This document shows positions 8,001 through 15,425 of a DNA stretch of 64,000 bases, piece by piece. This DNA is from Bog-756 sp963813525 (lineage in GTDB: Bacteria > Actinomycetota > Acidimicrobiia > Acidimicrobiales > RAAP-2), in contig CAWEZI010000005.1 of the NCBI GenBank assembly GCA_963813525.1, forward strand, positions 992,001 to 1,056,000, read 5' to 3'. How positions within the stretch are numbered: the stretch's first letter is position 1; each line of letters opens with the position of its first letter. The translations under genes and the position numbers were made by a program. Below the pieces are notes generated by a model. It did not search any database. It was given only the letters and a program-made list of their open reading frames with translations, and had not been told where the DNA came from.

Positions 8001-9662
8001 TCAGCCGGTGGCGTTGGCCATCAGGCGGCGGGCGATGACCTTGAGGGCCAGGATCTCGTCGGCACCCTCGAAGATCGAGAGCACGCGGGCGTCGACGAAG
8101 TAGCGACTGACGGCGTACTCCTCGGCGTAGCCCATGCCCCCGTGGATCTGGATCGCCTCGCGGGTGACCCACTCGGCGGCCCGGCAGACGTAGGCCTTGA
8201 CCATCGAGGCCTCCAGTGACCCTTCTCCTTTGGACATGAGGCGGGCCACCTCGTAGGAGAACTGGCGGGTCACCTGGATGAGCACGGCCATGCGGGCCAG
8301 CTTGGCCCGGGTCAGCTGGTAGTCGAGGATGGGGGACCCGAACACCACCCGGTTGGCGGCGTACTCGAGGGCGGCCTCGTAGGCCGCCTGCATGACCCCG
8401 ATGGCCCGCGCCGCCGTCTGCAGCCGACCGTTCTCGAAGCCCTGCATCTGCAGGTAGAAGCCCCGTCCGACCCCCTGGGCGCCGCCCACCAGGTTGTCTT
8501 CGGGGACGAACCAGTCCTCGAAGGCCACTTCGTAGGAGTGCATGCCCCGGTAGCCCAGGGTGTCGATGGCCCGCCCCTCCATCCGCCCGCTCGACCCGGG
8601 GGGACGACCGGCCTCACCGGGCCCTTGGGTGAAGACGAAGCCGTGCCCCTCGGCCCGCCCTTTCTCCACCAGGAACAACGAGAGCCCCCGATGGCCCTTG
8701 CTCCGGTCGGGATCGGTCCGGGCCAGGAGCATGAGCACCTGGGCCCGGGCGGCGAAGGTGCACCAGGTCTTGACCCCGTTGATCAGCCAGCCGCCCTCGG
8801 TGGGCGTGGCCGCCGTGACCACGCCGGCCACGTCGGAGCCGAAGTCGGGCTCAGTGACCGCCACCGCCCCCATCACCTCTCCGGAGGCCAGTTGGGGCAG
8901 CCAGCGGACCTTCTGCTCCTCGGTCCCGCCGTACACCAGGGCCCGGGTGAGGATTTCCGGCCGGGTGATGAGCGACCCCCCGGCGCCGAGCGACCCCCAG
9001 GCCAGCTCCTCGGTGGCCACCACCATGCCCATGTAGTCGGACTCGCCCCCGGTGGCGAAGCCGCCGTACTCCTCGGGGACCGACATGCCGAAGCCACCCA
9101 TCTCGGCCATGCCCCCGATGATCTCCTCGGGTATGTCGGTGTTGGCCCGGTGGATGTGCTCGGCCCGTGGTCGGATCTGCTCGGCGGCGAAGCGGTGGAA
9201 CGTCTCCCGCACCAATTCGAAGTCGGGGTCCAGGTAGCGGGAGCCGGGCTTGTCGGCCAAGGTGGCCATGAAAGCCGGGTCCCGGAAGAGGGTGACGAAC
9301 TCCAGGGCGGGCGCCGCCCAATCGGCGGCCACCCCCCAGGCTGCGGTCCGGCCGAAGGTACGGGTGGCCAGATCGGCCACCGCGTCGGCGACGAAGGCGC
9401 AGGCGATGCGGGCCTCGGTGTCGCCGTGCAATCCGTAGGTGAGGGCGGCCTCGGCCGCCCGGACCCCGGCGGCGGCGTGGGCCAGGTCGTAGGCCAGCAC
9501 CTGTTGCTGGTCGGGACCTCCGGAGCGGGCCAGGGCCTCCACCCCGGCGTCGATGACCGACTGGGACAGGCTCACCGCCTCGGCGGCGGCAGCCAGGTCG
9601 GGGGACACGACCTGGTCGGCGGGGGCAGCCAGGTCCGGGGAAACGGCGCGGTCGGGGGACAC
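8001..9662 (-). CDS. mcd: Long acyl-CoA dehydrogenase, probably methylsuccinyl-CoA dehydrogenase
   Basis: At 553 residues it is much longer than ordinary acyl-CoA dehydrogenases (about 380-400). The first 160 or so residues form an Ala-rich helical extension of the kind found in (2S)-methylsuccinyl-CoA dehydrogenase. The remainder is a normal ACAD fold with VTEPDFGSDVAG and WCTFAARAQV FAD-binding blocks, RVVFGSPILDYQLT, and QIHGGMGYAEEYAVSRYF near the C-terminus. Mcd oxidises methylsuccinyl-CoA to mesaconyl-CoA. The assignment rests on length and on the neighbouring malyl-CoA lyase and MaoC hydratase genes; another long FadE is the alternative. The GTG start has no Shine-Dalgarno sequence but a TAGCCT box just upstream. 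Confidence 0.68.
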   Translation of the reverse strand: MSPDRAVSPDLAAPADQVVSPDLAAAAEAVSLSQSVIDAGVEALARSGGPDQQQVLAYDLAHAAAGVRAAEAALTYGLHGDTEARIACAFVADAVADLATRTFGRTAAWGVAADWAAPALEFVTLFRDPAFMATLADKPGSRYLDPDFELVRETFHRFAAEQIRPRAEHIHRANTDIPEEIIGGMAEMGGFGMSVPEEYGGFATGGESDYMGMVVATEELAWGSLGAGGSLITRPEILTRALVYGGTEEQKVRWLPQLASGEVMGAVAVTEPDFGSDVAGVVTAATPTEGGWLINGVKTWCTFAARAQVLMLLARTDPDRSKGHRGLSLFLVEKGRAEGHGFVFTQGPGEAGRPPGSSGRMEGRAIDTLGYRGMHSYEVAFEDWFVPEDNLVGGAQGVGRGFYLQMQGFENGRLQTAARAIGVMQAAYEAALEYAANRVVFGSPILDYQLTRAKLARMAVLIQVTRQFSYEVARLMSKGEGSLEASMVKAYVCRAAEWVTREAIQIHGGMGYAEEYAVSRYFVDARVLSIFEGADEILALKVIARRLMANATG

Positions 9663-9668
9663 GGGCCA

Positions 9669-9674
9669 AGGCTA
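9669..9674 (-). promoter_or_regulatory. Predicted -10 box (TAGCCT) of the long acyl-CoA dehydrogenase gene
   Basis: Hexamer on the minus strand, six bases before the GTG at 9662; predicts a leaderless message. It overlaps the 3' end of the methyltransferase gene. Confidence 0.5.
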
Positions 9675-10337
9675 CCGAAGGGAGGGCTCGTCCCCTCCCG
9701 GGGCCCGGGCCACCACGGTGACCAGAGGGGGCAGGACCACCGGGTCGTCACCCGGGTCGACCTCGGTCAGGACGGTGAGGTAGTCGGCCACCGGTCCCGG
9801 CCCCACGCCGGCCGGCGCTTCGGCCCAGGCGTCCACGGTGATCAGCCCGGCGTCACGGGCCAGGGCGGGGAGCAGGGCTCCGATGTCGGGATGGGGCGCC
9901 TCGGGCATGGAGAAGGGCCGACCGTCGATCCTGCCGGCCGAGGTGATCGGCTCCTGGGCCACCACCCACCCGCCGGGCCGCACGGCCCCGGCCATGCGGG
10001 TGAGCACCACCCCCGGGTCGACCACGTGGAGGAGCAGGAAGCGGCAGAAGGCCAGGTCCACCGGCTCGGGCAGGCGGAGGTCCTCGCCGGCCTGGGTGAT
10101 GGCCAGAACCTGGCTGTGGGCAGCAGCCGCCTCGGCCACCTCGTCCCGGGCCTGGGGGTCACTGTCGACGGCGTAGACCCGTCCGTCTCGGCCGACGATC
10201 TCGGCCAGGGCCACCGACACGTCGCCGCCGCCCGCCCCGACATCCACGCAGGTCCACCCGGGCCCGATCCCGAGGCGTTCGAGGGCGGTGGCCAGGGGGC
10301 GTCGGTAGACGTCGTCACGCAGGCCCCGCAGCTCCAT
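9672..10337 (-). CDS. SAM-dependent class I methyltransferase
   Basis: A 221-residue Rossmann-fold methyltransferase. Motif I is CVDVGAGGGDVS (about residues 30-41), the acidic residue binding the SAM ribose is in VYAVDSD, and motif IV is in DLAFCRFLLLHVVD. Motif post-I and the VRPGGWVVAQEP strand are typical of UbiE/type-11 enzymes. It resembles the larger methyltransferase at 41.3 kb in the HARLV/CRFLL plus RPGGW layout. The substrate is unknown. It lies immediately upstream of the long acyl-CoA dehydrogenase gene on the same strand, with the next gene's promoter inside its end. Confidence 0.85.
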   Translation of the reverse strand: MELRGLRDDVYRRPLATALERLGIGPGWTCVDVGAGGGDVSVALAEIVGRDGRVYAVDSDPQARDEVAEAAAAHSQVLAITQAGEDLRLPEPVDLAFCRFLLLHVVDPGVVLTRMAGAVRPGGWVVAQEPITSAGRIDGRPFSMPEAPHPDIGALLPALARDAGLITVDAWAEAPAGVGPGPVADYLTVLTEVDPGDDPVVLPPLVTVVARAPGGDEPSLR

Positions 10338-10343
10338 CGTGCC

Positions 10344-10349
10344 AGGGTA
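10344..10349 (-). promoter_or_regulatory. Predicted -10 box (TACCCT) of the methyltransferase gene
   Basis: Minus-strand hexamer six bases before the ATG at 10337, with no Shine-Dalgarno sequence; leaderless-type promoter. Confidence 0.5.
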
Positions 10350-10450
10350 ACCGGCACTCCCCTCCGGCTCCGCCGCGGCTCTTCGTGGCCCGGGCGGGGG
10401 GCGGGGCTGTCATGGACCTGTCCGGGCACCGCTTCCACCACGTGAGCCGG

Positions 10451-10456
10451 TATCCT
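10451..10456 (+). promoter_or_regulatory. Predicted -10 box (TATCCT) upstream of the gene at 10465
   Basis: TANNNT hexamer eight bases before the GTG start. The intervening bases are T-rich and contain no ribosome-binding site. Confidence 0.5.
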
Positions 10457-10464
10457 CGCTTTTT

Positions 10465-10896
10465 GTGAGAGTGACCATGATGCTGTGTGACGCCGCCCAG
10501 GTGTCCGACGGCAAGCTCTACGTCCTGGGCGGCGGATGGAGCATGACGGGACCCGACCCGGTTCCCTCGGCCATCGCCCTCAAGATCGACGTGGGCTGGC
10601 ACGAGGCCGAGTCGGCCCATCATTGGGAGCTCTTCTTGGAGGACGCCGACGGCCGGCCCGTCCTGGTGGACACGCCCGACGGCGAGCACCCGGTCGAAGT
10701 GAGGGGCGAGTTCACCGTGGGGCGCCCGCCCGGCATCCCCGAGGGCTCGCCCATCGACGTGGCCCTGGCCGTCAACCTCGGCCCGTTGCCGCTCACCCCC
10801 GGCACCCGTTACACCTGGCGGATGGCCATCGACGGGGAGTCCCACACCGACTGGGTGCTGGGCTTCACCACCCGTCCCACCCTGGTCCGCGACTGA
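10465..10896 (+). CDS. Conserved actinobacterial hypothetical protein (DUF6941-like)
   Basis: A 143-residue soluble protein beginning MRVTMMLCDAAQVSDGKLYV and continuing LGGGW. It ends with a beta-rich half containing PGTRYTWRMAIDG and WVLGFTTRP. The opening MxMLCDAA..DGKLyvLGGG block is characteristic of a widespread small family of unknown function (DUF6941, from memory). The alternating pattern suggests a beta-sandwich. There is no signal peptide, membrane segment or catalytic signature. The GTG start follows a leaderless-type promoter. The gene is divergent from the methyltransferase gene and is followed by the MaoC gene on the same strand. Confidence 0.75.
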   Translation: MRVTMMLCDAAQVSDGKLYVLGGGWSMTGPDPVPSAIALKIDVGWHEAESAHHWELFLEDADGRPVLVDTPDGEHPVEVRGEFTVGRPPGIPEGSPIDVALAVNLGPLPLTPGTRYTWRMAIDGESHTDWVLGFTTRPTLVRD

Positions 10897-10984
10897 CCGA
10901 CCCGGGCGGCCGGTGCCGGCCCATCCGCGCCGGCTGGCCGACCACGCGTTGGACGTGTCGGCGACGGCGTACTACACCAGCCCC

Positions 10985-11497
10985 ATGACCACCTACGACC
11001 GTCCCTTCGGCCGCTACTTCGAGGAGTTCGAACCGGGGGACGTCTACCGGCACTGGCCCGGCAAGACCATCACCGAAGCCGACGACCATCTGTTCTGCAT
11101 GATCACCATGAACCACCATCCCCTGCACATCGACGCCTGGTACGGCGAGCACGAAACGGTCCAGGGCAAGAACGTGGTGGTGGGCAACCTGGTCTACTCG
11201 TTGGTCCTCGGGCTCTCGGTCCCCGACGTGAGCGGGGCGGCCATCGCCAATCTCGAGGTCGAGTCGCTCATCCACCGGGCACCGACCTTCCACGGCGACA
11301 CCATCTACGCCGAGACGAAGGTCATCGCCAAGGTGCCCTCGAAGTCCAAGGACGATCGCGGTGTGGTCACGGTCGAGTCCAAGGGGTTCAACCAACGGGG
11401 TGAAGAGGTGTGTTTCTTCCGGCGGAAGGTGATGGTGTGGAAGAGGGAATTCGCTCCGGCCCGGCTGCGCCCCTACGGCGACGACGTCTGGAGCTGA
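10985..11497 (+). CDS. MaoC-family hydratase, probably mesaconyl-CoA hydratase
   Basis: A 170-residue hot-dog protein. GRYFEEFEPGDVYRHWPGKT opens it, followed by ITEADDHLF, MNHHPLHIDAWY (the hydratase Asp/His region), and VVVGNLVYSLVLGLSV. It ends with the VTVESKGFNQRGEEV strand typical of MaoC dehydratases. Single-domain homologues next to malyl-CoA lyase and acyl-CoA dehydrogenase genes in other actinobacteria are thought to hydrate mesaconyl-CoA to beta-methylmalyl-CoA, the substrate of the lyase at 7.0 kb. The ATG at 10985 fits the family start; the open frame from 10913 is not conserved-looking. An alternative is a 3-hydroxyacyl-CoA dehydratase of another pathway. Confidence 0.75.
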   Translation: MTTYDRPFGRYFEEFEPGDVYRHWPGKTITEADDHLFCMITMNHHPLHIDAWYGEHETVQGKNVVVGNLVYSLVLGLSVPDVSGAAIANLEVESLIHRAPTFHGDTIYAETKVIAKVPSKSKDDRGVVTVESKGFNQRGEEVCFFRRKVMVWKREFAPARLRPYGDDVWS

Positions 11498-11547
11498 GAC
11501 CACTGCAGGTTCCGGCACCGGTGGCGCCGGTCAGGGACCGTCGCCAG

Positions 11548-12429
11548 GTGCGGGCTGTGGGCGTGGCCATTCACAGGTGGGGAACCGAGAACGGGTCCGG
11601 CTCCCGTCGGCCCGACCTCCCGTGGCGGTCCACCCGTGACCCGTGGGCCGTGCTGGTCAGCGAAGTCATGGCCCAGCAGACCAACCTCGAGCGGGTGGTC
11701 CCCGCCTACACCGGATTCGTCGAACGGTTCCCGACCCCGGCGGTCTGCGCCGACGCCCCGCTCGGGGAGGTGCTCCGGGCCTGGAAGGGGCTGGGCTACA
11801 ACCGCCGGGCCCGCCACCTGCACGCCACCGCCACCGCCATCGTCGCCGGTCACGGCGGGCGGGTCCCCTCCGACCTCGACGCCCTCCTTCGGCTGCCCGG
11901 GGTCGGCCCCTACACGGCCCGGGCCGTGCTGGCCTTCGCCTTCGATGCCGATGTGGGCGTGGTCGACACCAACGCCGGCCGGGTGCTGTCCCGGGCGGTG
12001 GCCGGACGGTCGCTGGGCCTGGGGGAGGCCCAGCAGCTGGTGGACACCATGGTTCCGACCGGCCGGGGCTGGGAGTTCGGCCAGGCCCTGCTGGATCTGG
12101 GAGCGACGGTGTGCGTCTCCGGTACCCCGACGTGCGAGCGGTGCCCGGTCCGGCGCCGGTGTCGGTGGGCCATGGCCGGTCACATCCCTCCCGACCCGGC
12201 GCGTGGGTCGGCGGCGGTGTCGGTGGCCCAGACCACCTTCGAGGGATCCGACCGTCAGGGGCGGGGCCGGCTGGTGGACGCCCTGCGGGTGGCGGCCGTC
12301 ACCACCGCCGCCCTACCCGCTGCCGCCGGCTGGCCCGACGACCCGGCCCGGGCCGCCCGCATCGCCGACACCCTGGTGGCCGACGGTCTGGCTTTCCGTG
12401 ACCCGACCGGGTCGCTGCGCCTCCCGTGA
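11548..12429 (+). CDS. mutY: A/G-specific adenine glycosylase MutY
   Basis: About 293 residues. The catalytic-Glu segment VLVSEVMAQQT, the helix-hairpin-helix LPGVGPYTARAV and the catalytic Asp in VVDTN are all present. The 4Fe-4S loop is C-x6-C-x2-C-x5-C (CVSGTPTCERCPVRRRC). MutY removes adenine mispaired with 8-oxoguanine. The C-terminal Nudix-like 8-oxoG recognition domain is missing; a short winged-helix-like tail (VDALRVAAVTT) takes its place, as in other actinobacterial enzymes. The start is uncertain: GTG codons at 11548, 11557 and 11563 are all possible, while the open frame further upstream overlaps the MaoC gene and is not MutY-like. Cluster insertion would depend on the Suf machinery. 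Confidence 0.9.
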   Translation: MRAVGVAIHRWGTENGSGSRRPDLPWRSTRDPWAVLVSEVMAQQTNLERVVPAYTGFVERFPTPAVCADAPLGEVLRAWKGLGYNRRARHLHATATAIVAGHGGRVPSDLDALLRLPGVGPYTARAVLAFAFDADVGVVDTNAGRVLSRAVAGRSLGLGEAQQLVDTMVPTGRGWEFGQALLDLGATVCVSGTPTCERCPVRRRCRWAMAGHIPPDPARGSAAVSVAQTTFEGSDRQGRGRLVDALRVAAVTTAALPAAAGWPDDPARAARIADTLVADGLAFRDPTGSLRLP

Positions 12430-12506
12430 CCGCCCCTCTGTCTGGTGCCGGCGGCCGGCCACCCCTGAGGCCCGCCGGTGGGGAGGGCCGGTCGCCCTCG
12501 ACCTTT

Positions 12507-13379
12507 TCAGGCCTGGGTCAGGAAGCGGACGATGTGGTCGTTGACCAGATCGGGACGTTCGACGTGCAGGAAGTGGCCGGCCCCTTCGACCACCACCATC
12601 TCCGACCCCGGGGCCATGAAATCGGTGGCCGGGACGATGGTGTCGATGCCGATGCAGCCGTCGTCGGCGCCGTGCAGGTACAGGGTGGGCTGCGGAGCCA
12701 TGGTGCCGGCGGCAGCCTGGGCGGCGGCCGCCTCGGCGTTATCCGGCGGACCGGCGAAGGTGGCCCGGTAGTACCCGATGGCCGCGTTCAGGTTTTCCGA
12801 GGAGGCCAGCGACTCCCGCACCCGGGCCGTGTCCCACGACCCGTCGAAGTGAGGGGACCATTCCGACCACAGGCGGTCGATGAAGGCGAAGTCGTCCATC
12901 GCCACCGCGTACTCGGCCAGGGCCGTCTGGAAGAAGAACACGTACCAGCTGCGGTGGAGCTGGTCGAAGCTGAAGAAGCCGTCGGCCATGGCCGGCTGGG
13001 GGGCTACGGCCGCGGTGATCACCCGGCGCCACCTCTCCGGTTGGTAGGCGGCGGCACCGTAGGCGGCGAACGCCCCCCAGTCGTGGCCGATGAGGACGGC
13101 GTCCCCGCCACCCCCCAGAGCCTGGTGGAGGGCACAGGCATCGAGGGCCAGGGTGCCCGTGTCGTAACGGCCGTCGGCCGGCACCGAGGTCGGGGCGTAG
13201 CCGCGCTGGAACGGGGCCACGGCGTGGAACCCGGCGCCGGCCAGGCGCGGCAGCAGGTAACGCCAGGTGTGGGCGGTGTCGGGGAAGCCGTGCAGGCACA
13301 GGGCCAGTGGCCCGGTCGGCGGCCCGTCGCTGAAGTAGGTGAAGTCGATACCGTGAGCGGTGATCCGCTGCTCTTCCAT
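12507..13379 (-). CDS. Alpha/beta hydrolase (epoxide hydrolase / haloalkane dehalogenase-like)
   Basis: A 290-residue hydrolase. The oxyanion-hole motif is LHGFPDTAHTWR, the nucleophile elbow GHDWGA has Asp as the nucleophile, the acid is near HGADDGCIG, and the base is in GAGHFLHVE. An Asp nucleophile points to an epoxide hydrolase or dehalogenase-like enzyme rather than an esterase. The Phe/Tyr-rich cap region (SWYVFFFQTALAEYAV) fits. The ATG at 13379 was chosen over an upstream one because the conserved part begins there and a -10 box lies six bases upstream. It is convergent with mutY and divergent from the MBL gene. Confidence 0.87.
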   Translation of the reverse strand: MEEQRITAHGIDFTYFSDGPPTGPLALCLHGFPDTAHTWRYLLPRLAGAGFHAVAPFQRGYAPTSVPADGRYDTGTLALDACALHQALGGGGDAVLIGHDWGAFAAYGAAAYQPERWRRVITAAVAPQPAMADGFFSFDQLHRSWYVFFFQTALAEYAVAMDDFAFIDRLWSEWSPHFDGSWDTARVRESLASSENLNAAIGYYRATFAGPPDNAEAAAAQAAAGTMAPQPTLYLHGADDGCIGIDTIVPATDFMAPGSEMVVVEGAGHFLHVERPDLVNDHIVRFLTQA

Positions 13380-13385
13380 GCACGG

Positions 13386-13391
13386 AGGGTA
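13386..13391 (-). promoter_or_regulatory. Predicted -10 box (TACCCT) of the alpha/beta hydrolase gene
   Basis: Minus-strand hexamer six bases before the ATG at 13379. It explains the absence of any Shine-Dalgarno sequence there. Confidence 0.5.
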
Positions 13392-13417
13392 GTCCTGCCC
13401 CACCAGTGCCTTCCGAC

Positions 13418-13423
13418 TAGCCT
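13418..13423 (+). promoter_or_regulatory. Predicted -10 box (TAGCCT) of the MBL hydrolase gene
   Basis: Plus-strand hexamer nine bases before the GTG at 13433. It is back to back with the hydrolase promoter in a 53-base divergent intergenic region. Confidence 0.45.
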
Positions 13424-13432
13424 GCACCTGCC

Positions 13433-14281
13433 GTGAAACTCACCTTCTTCGGTGTCCGGGGCTCGTGCCCGTGCTCGTCCGAGCAGCAGCGCCGATACGG
13501 CGGCAATACGTCGTGCGTCCTGGTGGAGGTGGCGGGCGAGCGACCGATCATCCTCGACCTCGGGACCGGCCTGCGCGCCCTCGGCCACCACCTTCAACCC
13601 CGGCTGGAGGCCCCCCTCCACGCCACCGTCCTGCTCACCCACCTGCACTACGACCACGTGCTCGGCCTGCCCTTCTTCTCCCCGATGCGCGACCCGGGCG
13701 CCGTTATCGACGTCCACGGGCCCTCACAGGAGGGGGGCCCGCTCTGCGATGTCCTCTCGAGCATGGTGCGCCCACCCTTCTTCCCCATTTCGATGGCCGA
13801 TTTTCGAGGTGAGATGCGCTGCCAGGACATCGAGGGGACCGACGAGTTCTCGGTGGGGGGAGTGGACATAACCGCCCGGCCCGTGCCCCACATCGGACAC
13901 ACCCTGGGCTTCCGCATCGAGGCTGAGGGGCGGGTGCTGACCTACATCTCCGACCACCAGGCGCCGGTCGACCTCAAGACGGTGGACAAACAGGTCATGG
14001 CCTTGTGCGACGGAGCCGACCTGGTGCTCCACGACTCCCAGTACACCGAGGAGGAGTTCGCCACCATGGCCGGGTGGGGCCACTCCACCGAGGACTACGC
14101 GGTGCGGGTGGCCGGCGAGGCCGGTGCCCGGGGCCTGATCATGTTCCACCACGACCCGGCCCACAGCGATATCCAGGTCGACCGGATGCTCGAACGGGCC
14201 CAGCGGGTGGCGGCCGACAACTACGACCTCGAGGTGGAGGCGGCCTCGGAGGGGATGACGGTCGACCTGGGCTCGGTGTGA
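13433..14281 (+). CDS. Metallo-beta-lactamase-fold hydrolase (RNase Z/PhnP-like)
   Basis: A 282-residue MBL-fold protein. It starts MKLTFFGVRGSCPCSSE and has YGGNTSCVLV, DLGTGLRALG, the metal motif THLHYDH, a later H in PVPHIGHT, D in SDHQAP and a final H in FHHDPAHSD. This layout is that of the cAMP phosphodiesterase/RNase Z/PhnP branch, which hydrolyses phosphodiesters. The substrate here is unknown. The GTG start follows a leaderless-type promoter. The stop overlaps the start of the flavin reductase gene by four bases (GTGA), so the two are translationally coupled. Confidence 0.87.
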   Translation: MKLTFFGVRGSCPCSSEQQRRYGGNTSCVLVEVAGERPIILDLGTGLRALGHHLQPRLEAPLHATVLLTHLHYDHVLGLPFFSPMRDPGAVIDVHGPSQEGGPLCDVLSSMVRPPFFPISMADFRGEMRCQDIEGTDEFSVGGVDITARPVPHIGHTLGFRIEAEGRVLTYISDHQAPVDLKTVDKQVMALCDGADLVLHDSQYTEEEFATMAGWGHSTEDYAVRVAGEAGARGLIMFHHDPAHSDIQVDRMLERAQRVAADNYDLEVEAASEGMTVDLGSV

Positions 14282-14781
14282 GCGTGACCGTCGAGACCGA
14301 TCGTTTCAAGGACGTCATGAGCCGGTTCGCCACCGGCGTGACGGTGGTTTCGGGCATGGACGAGGGCGAACCGGTGGGGTTTACCTGCCAGAGCTTCCTG
14401 TCCCTGTCTCTCGCCCCGCCTTTTGTGGCGGTGGCCCCGGCCCGGACCTCCACCAGTTGGCCGCGGATCGCCCGGGCCGGCGACTTCTGCGTCAGCGTGC
14501 TGGGCGATCACCAACGGAAGCTGTGCGAGGGCTTCGCCGTGTCGGGCGGCCCCAAGTTCGTGGGGGTGGACTGGCGCCCGGCGCCGGCCACCGGCTCCCC
14601 TCTCATCGAGGACTGTCTGGCCTGGGTCGACTGCCGGGTCGAGTTGGTCCATGACGCCGGTGACCATGAACTGATCATCGGGCGGGTCCTCGACCTCGGC
14701 GTGGGCGAGGGGTCACCGCTGCTGTACTTTCGCAGCGACTTGGCTACTCTGGCCCGGCCCGGCGACGACGAGGGGAAATAG
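14278..14781 (+). CDS. Flavin reductase-like FMN-binding protein
   Basis: A 167-residue protein of the flavin reductase-like domain. FKDVMSRFATGVTVVSG is the N-terminal helix and strand, then GFTCQSFLSLSLAPPFVAV and the C-terminal barrel strand HELIIGRVLDLGVG. Such proteins bind FMN and reduce flavin with NAD(P)H for a partner monooxygenase, or act as standalone FMN enzymes. The GTG at 14278 overlaps the upstream stop as GTGA; a second in-frame GTG six bases downstream is the alternative start. The rmlC-like gene follows after two bases, so 13433-15335 is probably one operon. Confidence 0.88.
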   Translation: MSVTVETDRFKDVMSRFATGVTVVSGMDEGEPVGFTCQSFLSLSLAPPFVAVAPARTSTSWPRIARAGDFCVSVLGDHQRKLCEGFAVSGGPKFVGVDWRPAPATGSPLIEDCLAWVDCRVELVHDAGDHELIIGRVLDLGVGEGSPLLYFRSDLATLARPGDDEGK

Positions 14782-14783
14782 GC

Positions 14784-15335
14784 GTGCCCGACATCAAGGA
14801 GTCAGACGTCATTGCCGACGTCATCGTGGTCGAACCCAGCGCCCATGGCGATGAGCGGGGCCGGTTCCTCGAGACCTACCGCCGCAGCTGGTTCCCGCTC
14901 GGGCGCGAGATGACCCAGGCCAACCGGTCGGAAAAGCAGGCGGGTGCCATCGTCGGTCTCCACTACCACCTCCACCAGGCCGACTACTGGTACGTCCTGC
15001 GGGGGAGGGCGCGGGTGATTCTCCACGACCTCCGCCAGGGCTCGCCCACCGACGGCGCCACCCTCGCCCTCGACCTCGACGGCGACGTCGACCGGGGGCT
15101 GTTCATCCCCCCCGGGGTGGCCCACGGCTTCGCCTCCCTCACCGATCTGACCCTCTGGTACCTGGTGGACAACTACTACAACCCGAACGACGAACTGGGA
15201 GTGGCCTGGGACGATCCGGCCATCGGGGCCGACTGGGGTCTCACCGATCCGGTTCTGTCCGAACGGGACCGGTCCAACCCTCTGCGCTCCGCCCTCGATC
15301 CGGCCCTTCGGCCCCGGGCCGGGCTGCGGACCTGA
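14784..15335 (+). CDS. rmlC: dTDP-4-dehydrorhamnose 3,5-epimerase family protein
   Basis: A 183-residue cupin epimerase. RGRFLETYRRSWF opens the sugar-binding side. GLHYH carries the catalytic His (H60), LRQGSPTDGAT and FIPPGVAHGFASL are the core cupin strands, and YLVDNYYNPNDELGVAWDDP holds the conserved Tyr near 131. RmlC converts dTDP-4-keto-6-deoxyglucose to dTDP-4-keto-rhamnose for cell-wall rhamnose. The family's usual N-S-R-GLH stretch is altered (NRSEKQAGAIVGLHYH), and no other rml genes are nearby, so the sugar could differ. It is coupled to the flavin reductase gene. Confidence 0.82.
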   Translation: MPDIKESDVIADVIVVEPSAHGDERGRFLETYRRSWFPLGREMTQANRSEKQAGAIVGLHYHLHQADYWYVLRGRARVILHDLRQGSPTDGATLALDLDGDVDRGLFIPPGVAHGFASLTDLTLWYLVDNYYNPNDELGVAWDDPAIGADWGLTDPVLSERDRSNPLRSALDPALRPRAGLRT

Positions 15336-15425
15336 CCACCCACGCGCCCCGCTGAGCTCCTGTCGGCCGGAGTTTGCCGCCCCACCTGGCTCCACGCTGC
15401 CCCTGGGGCTGACTCTTCGGGTTGA

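Noticed and set aside
8538..10445. Very long plus-strand open frame opposite the acyl-CoA dehydrogenase and methyltransferase genes
   Set aside because: Gly/Pro/Arg/His-rich shadow produced by the GC-biased codons of the two genes on the other strand; it spans both genes and their promoters and has no recognisable domain.
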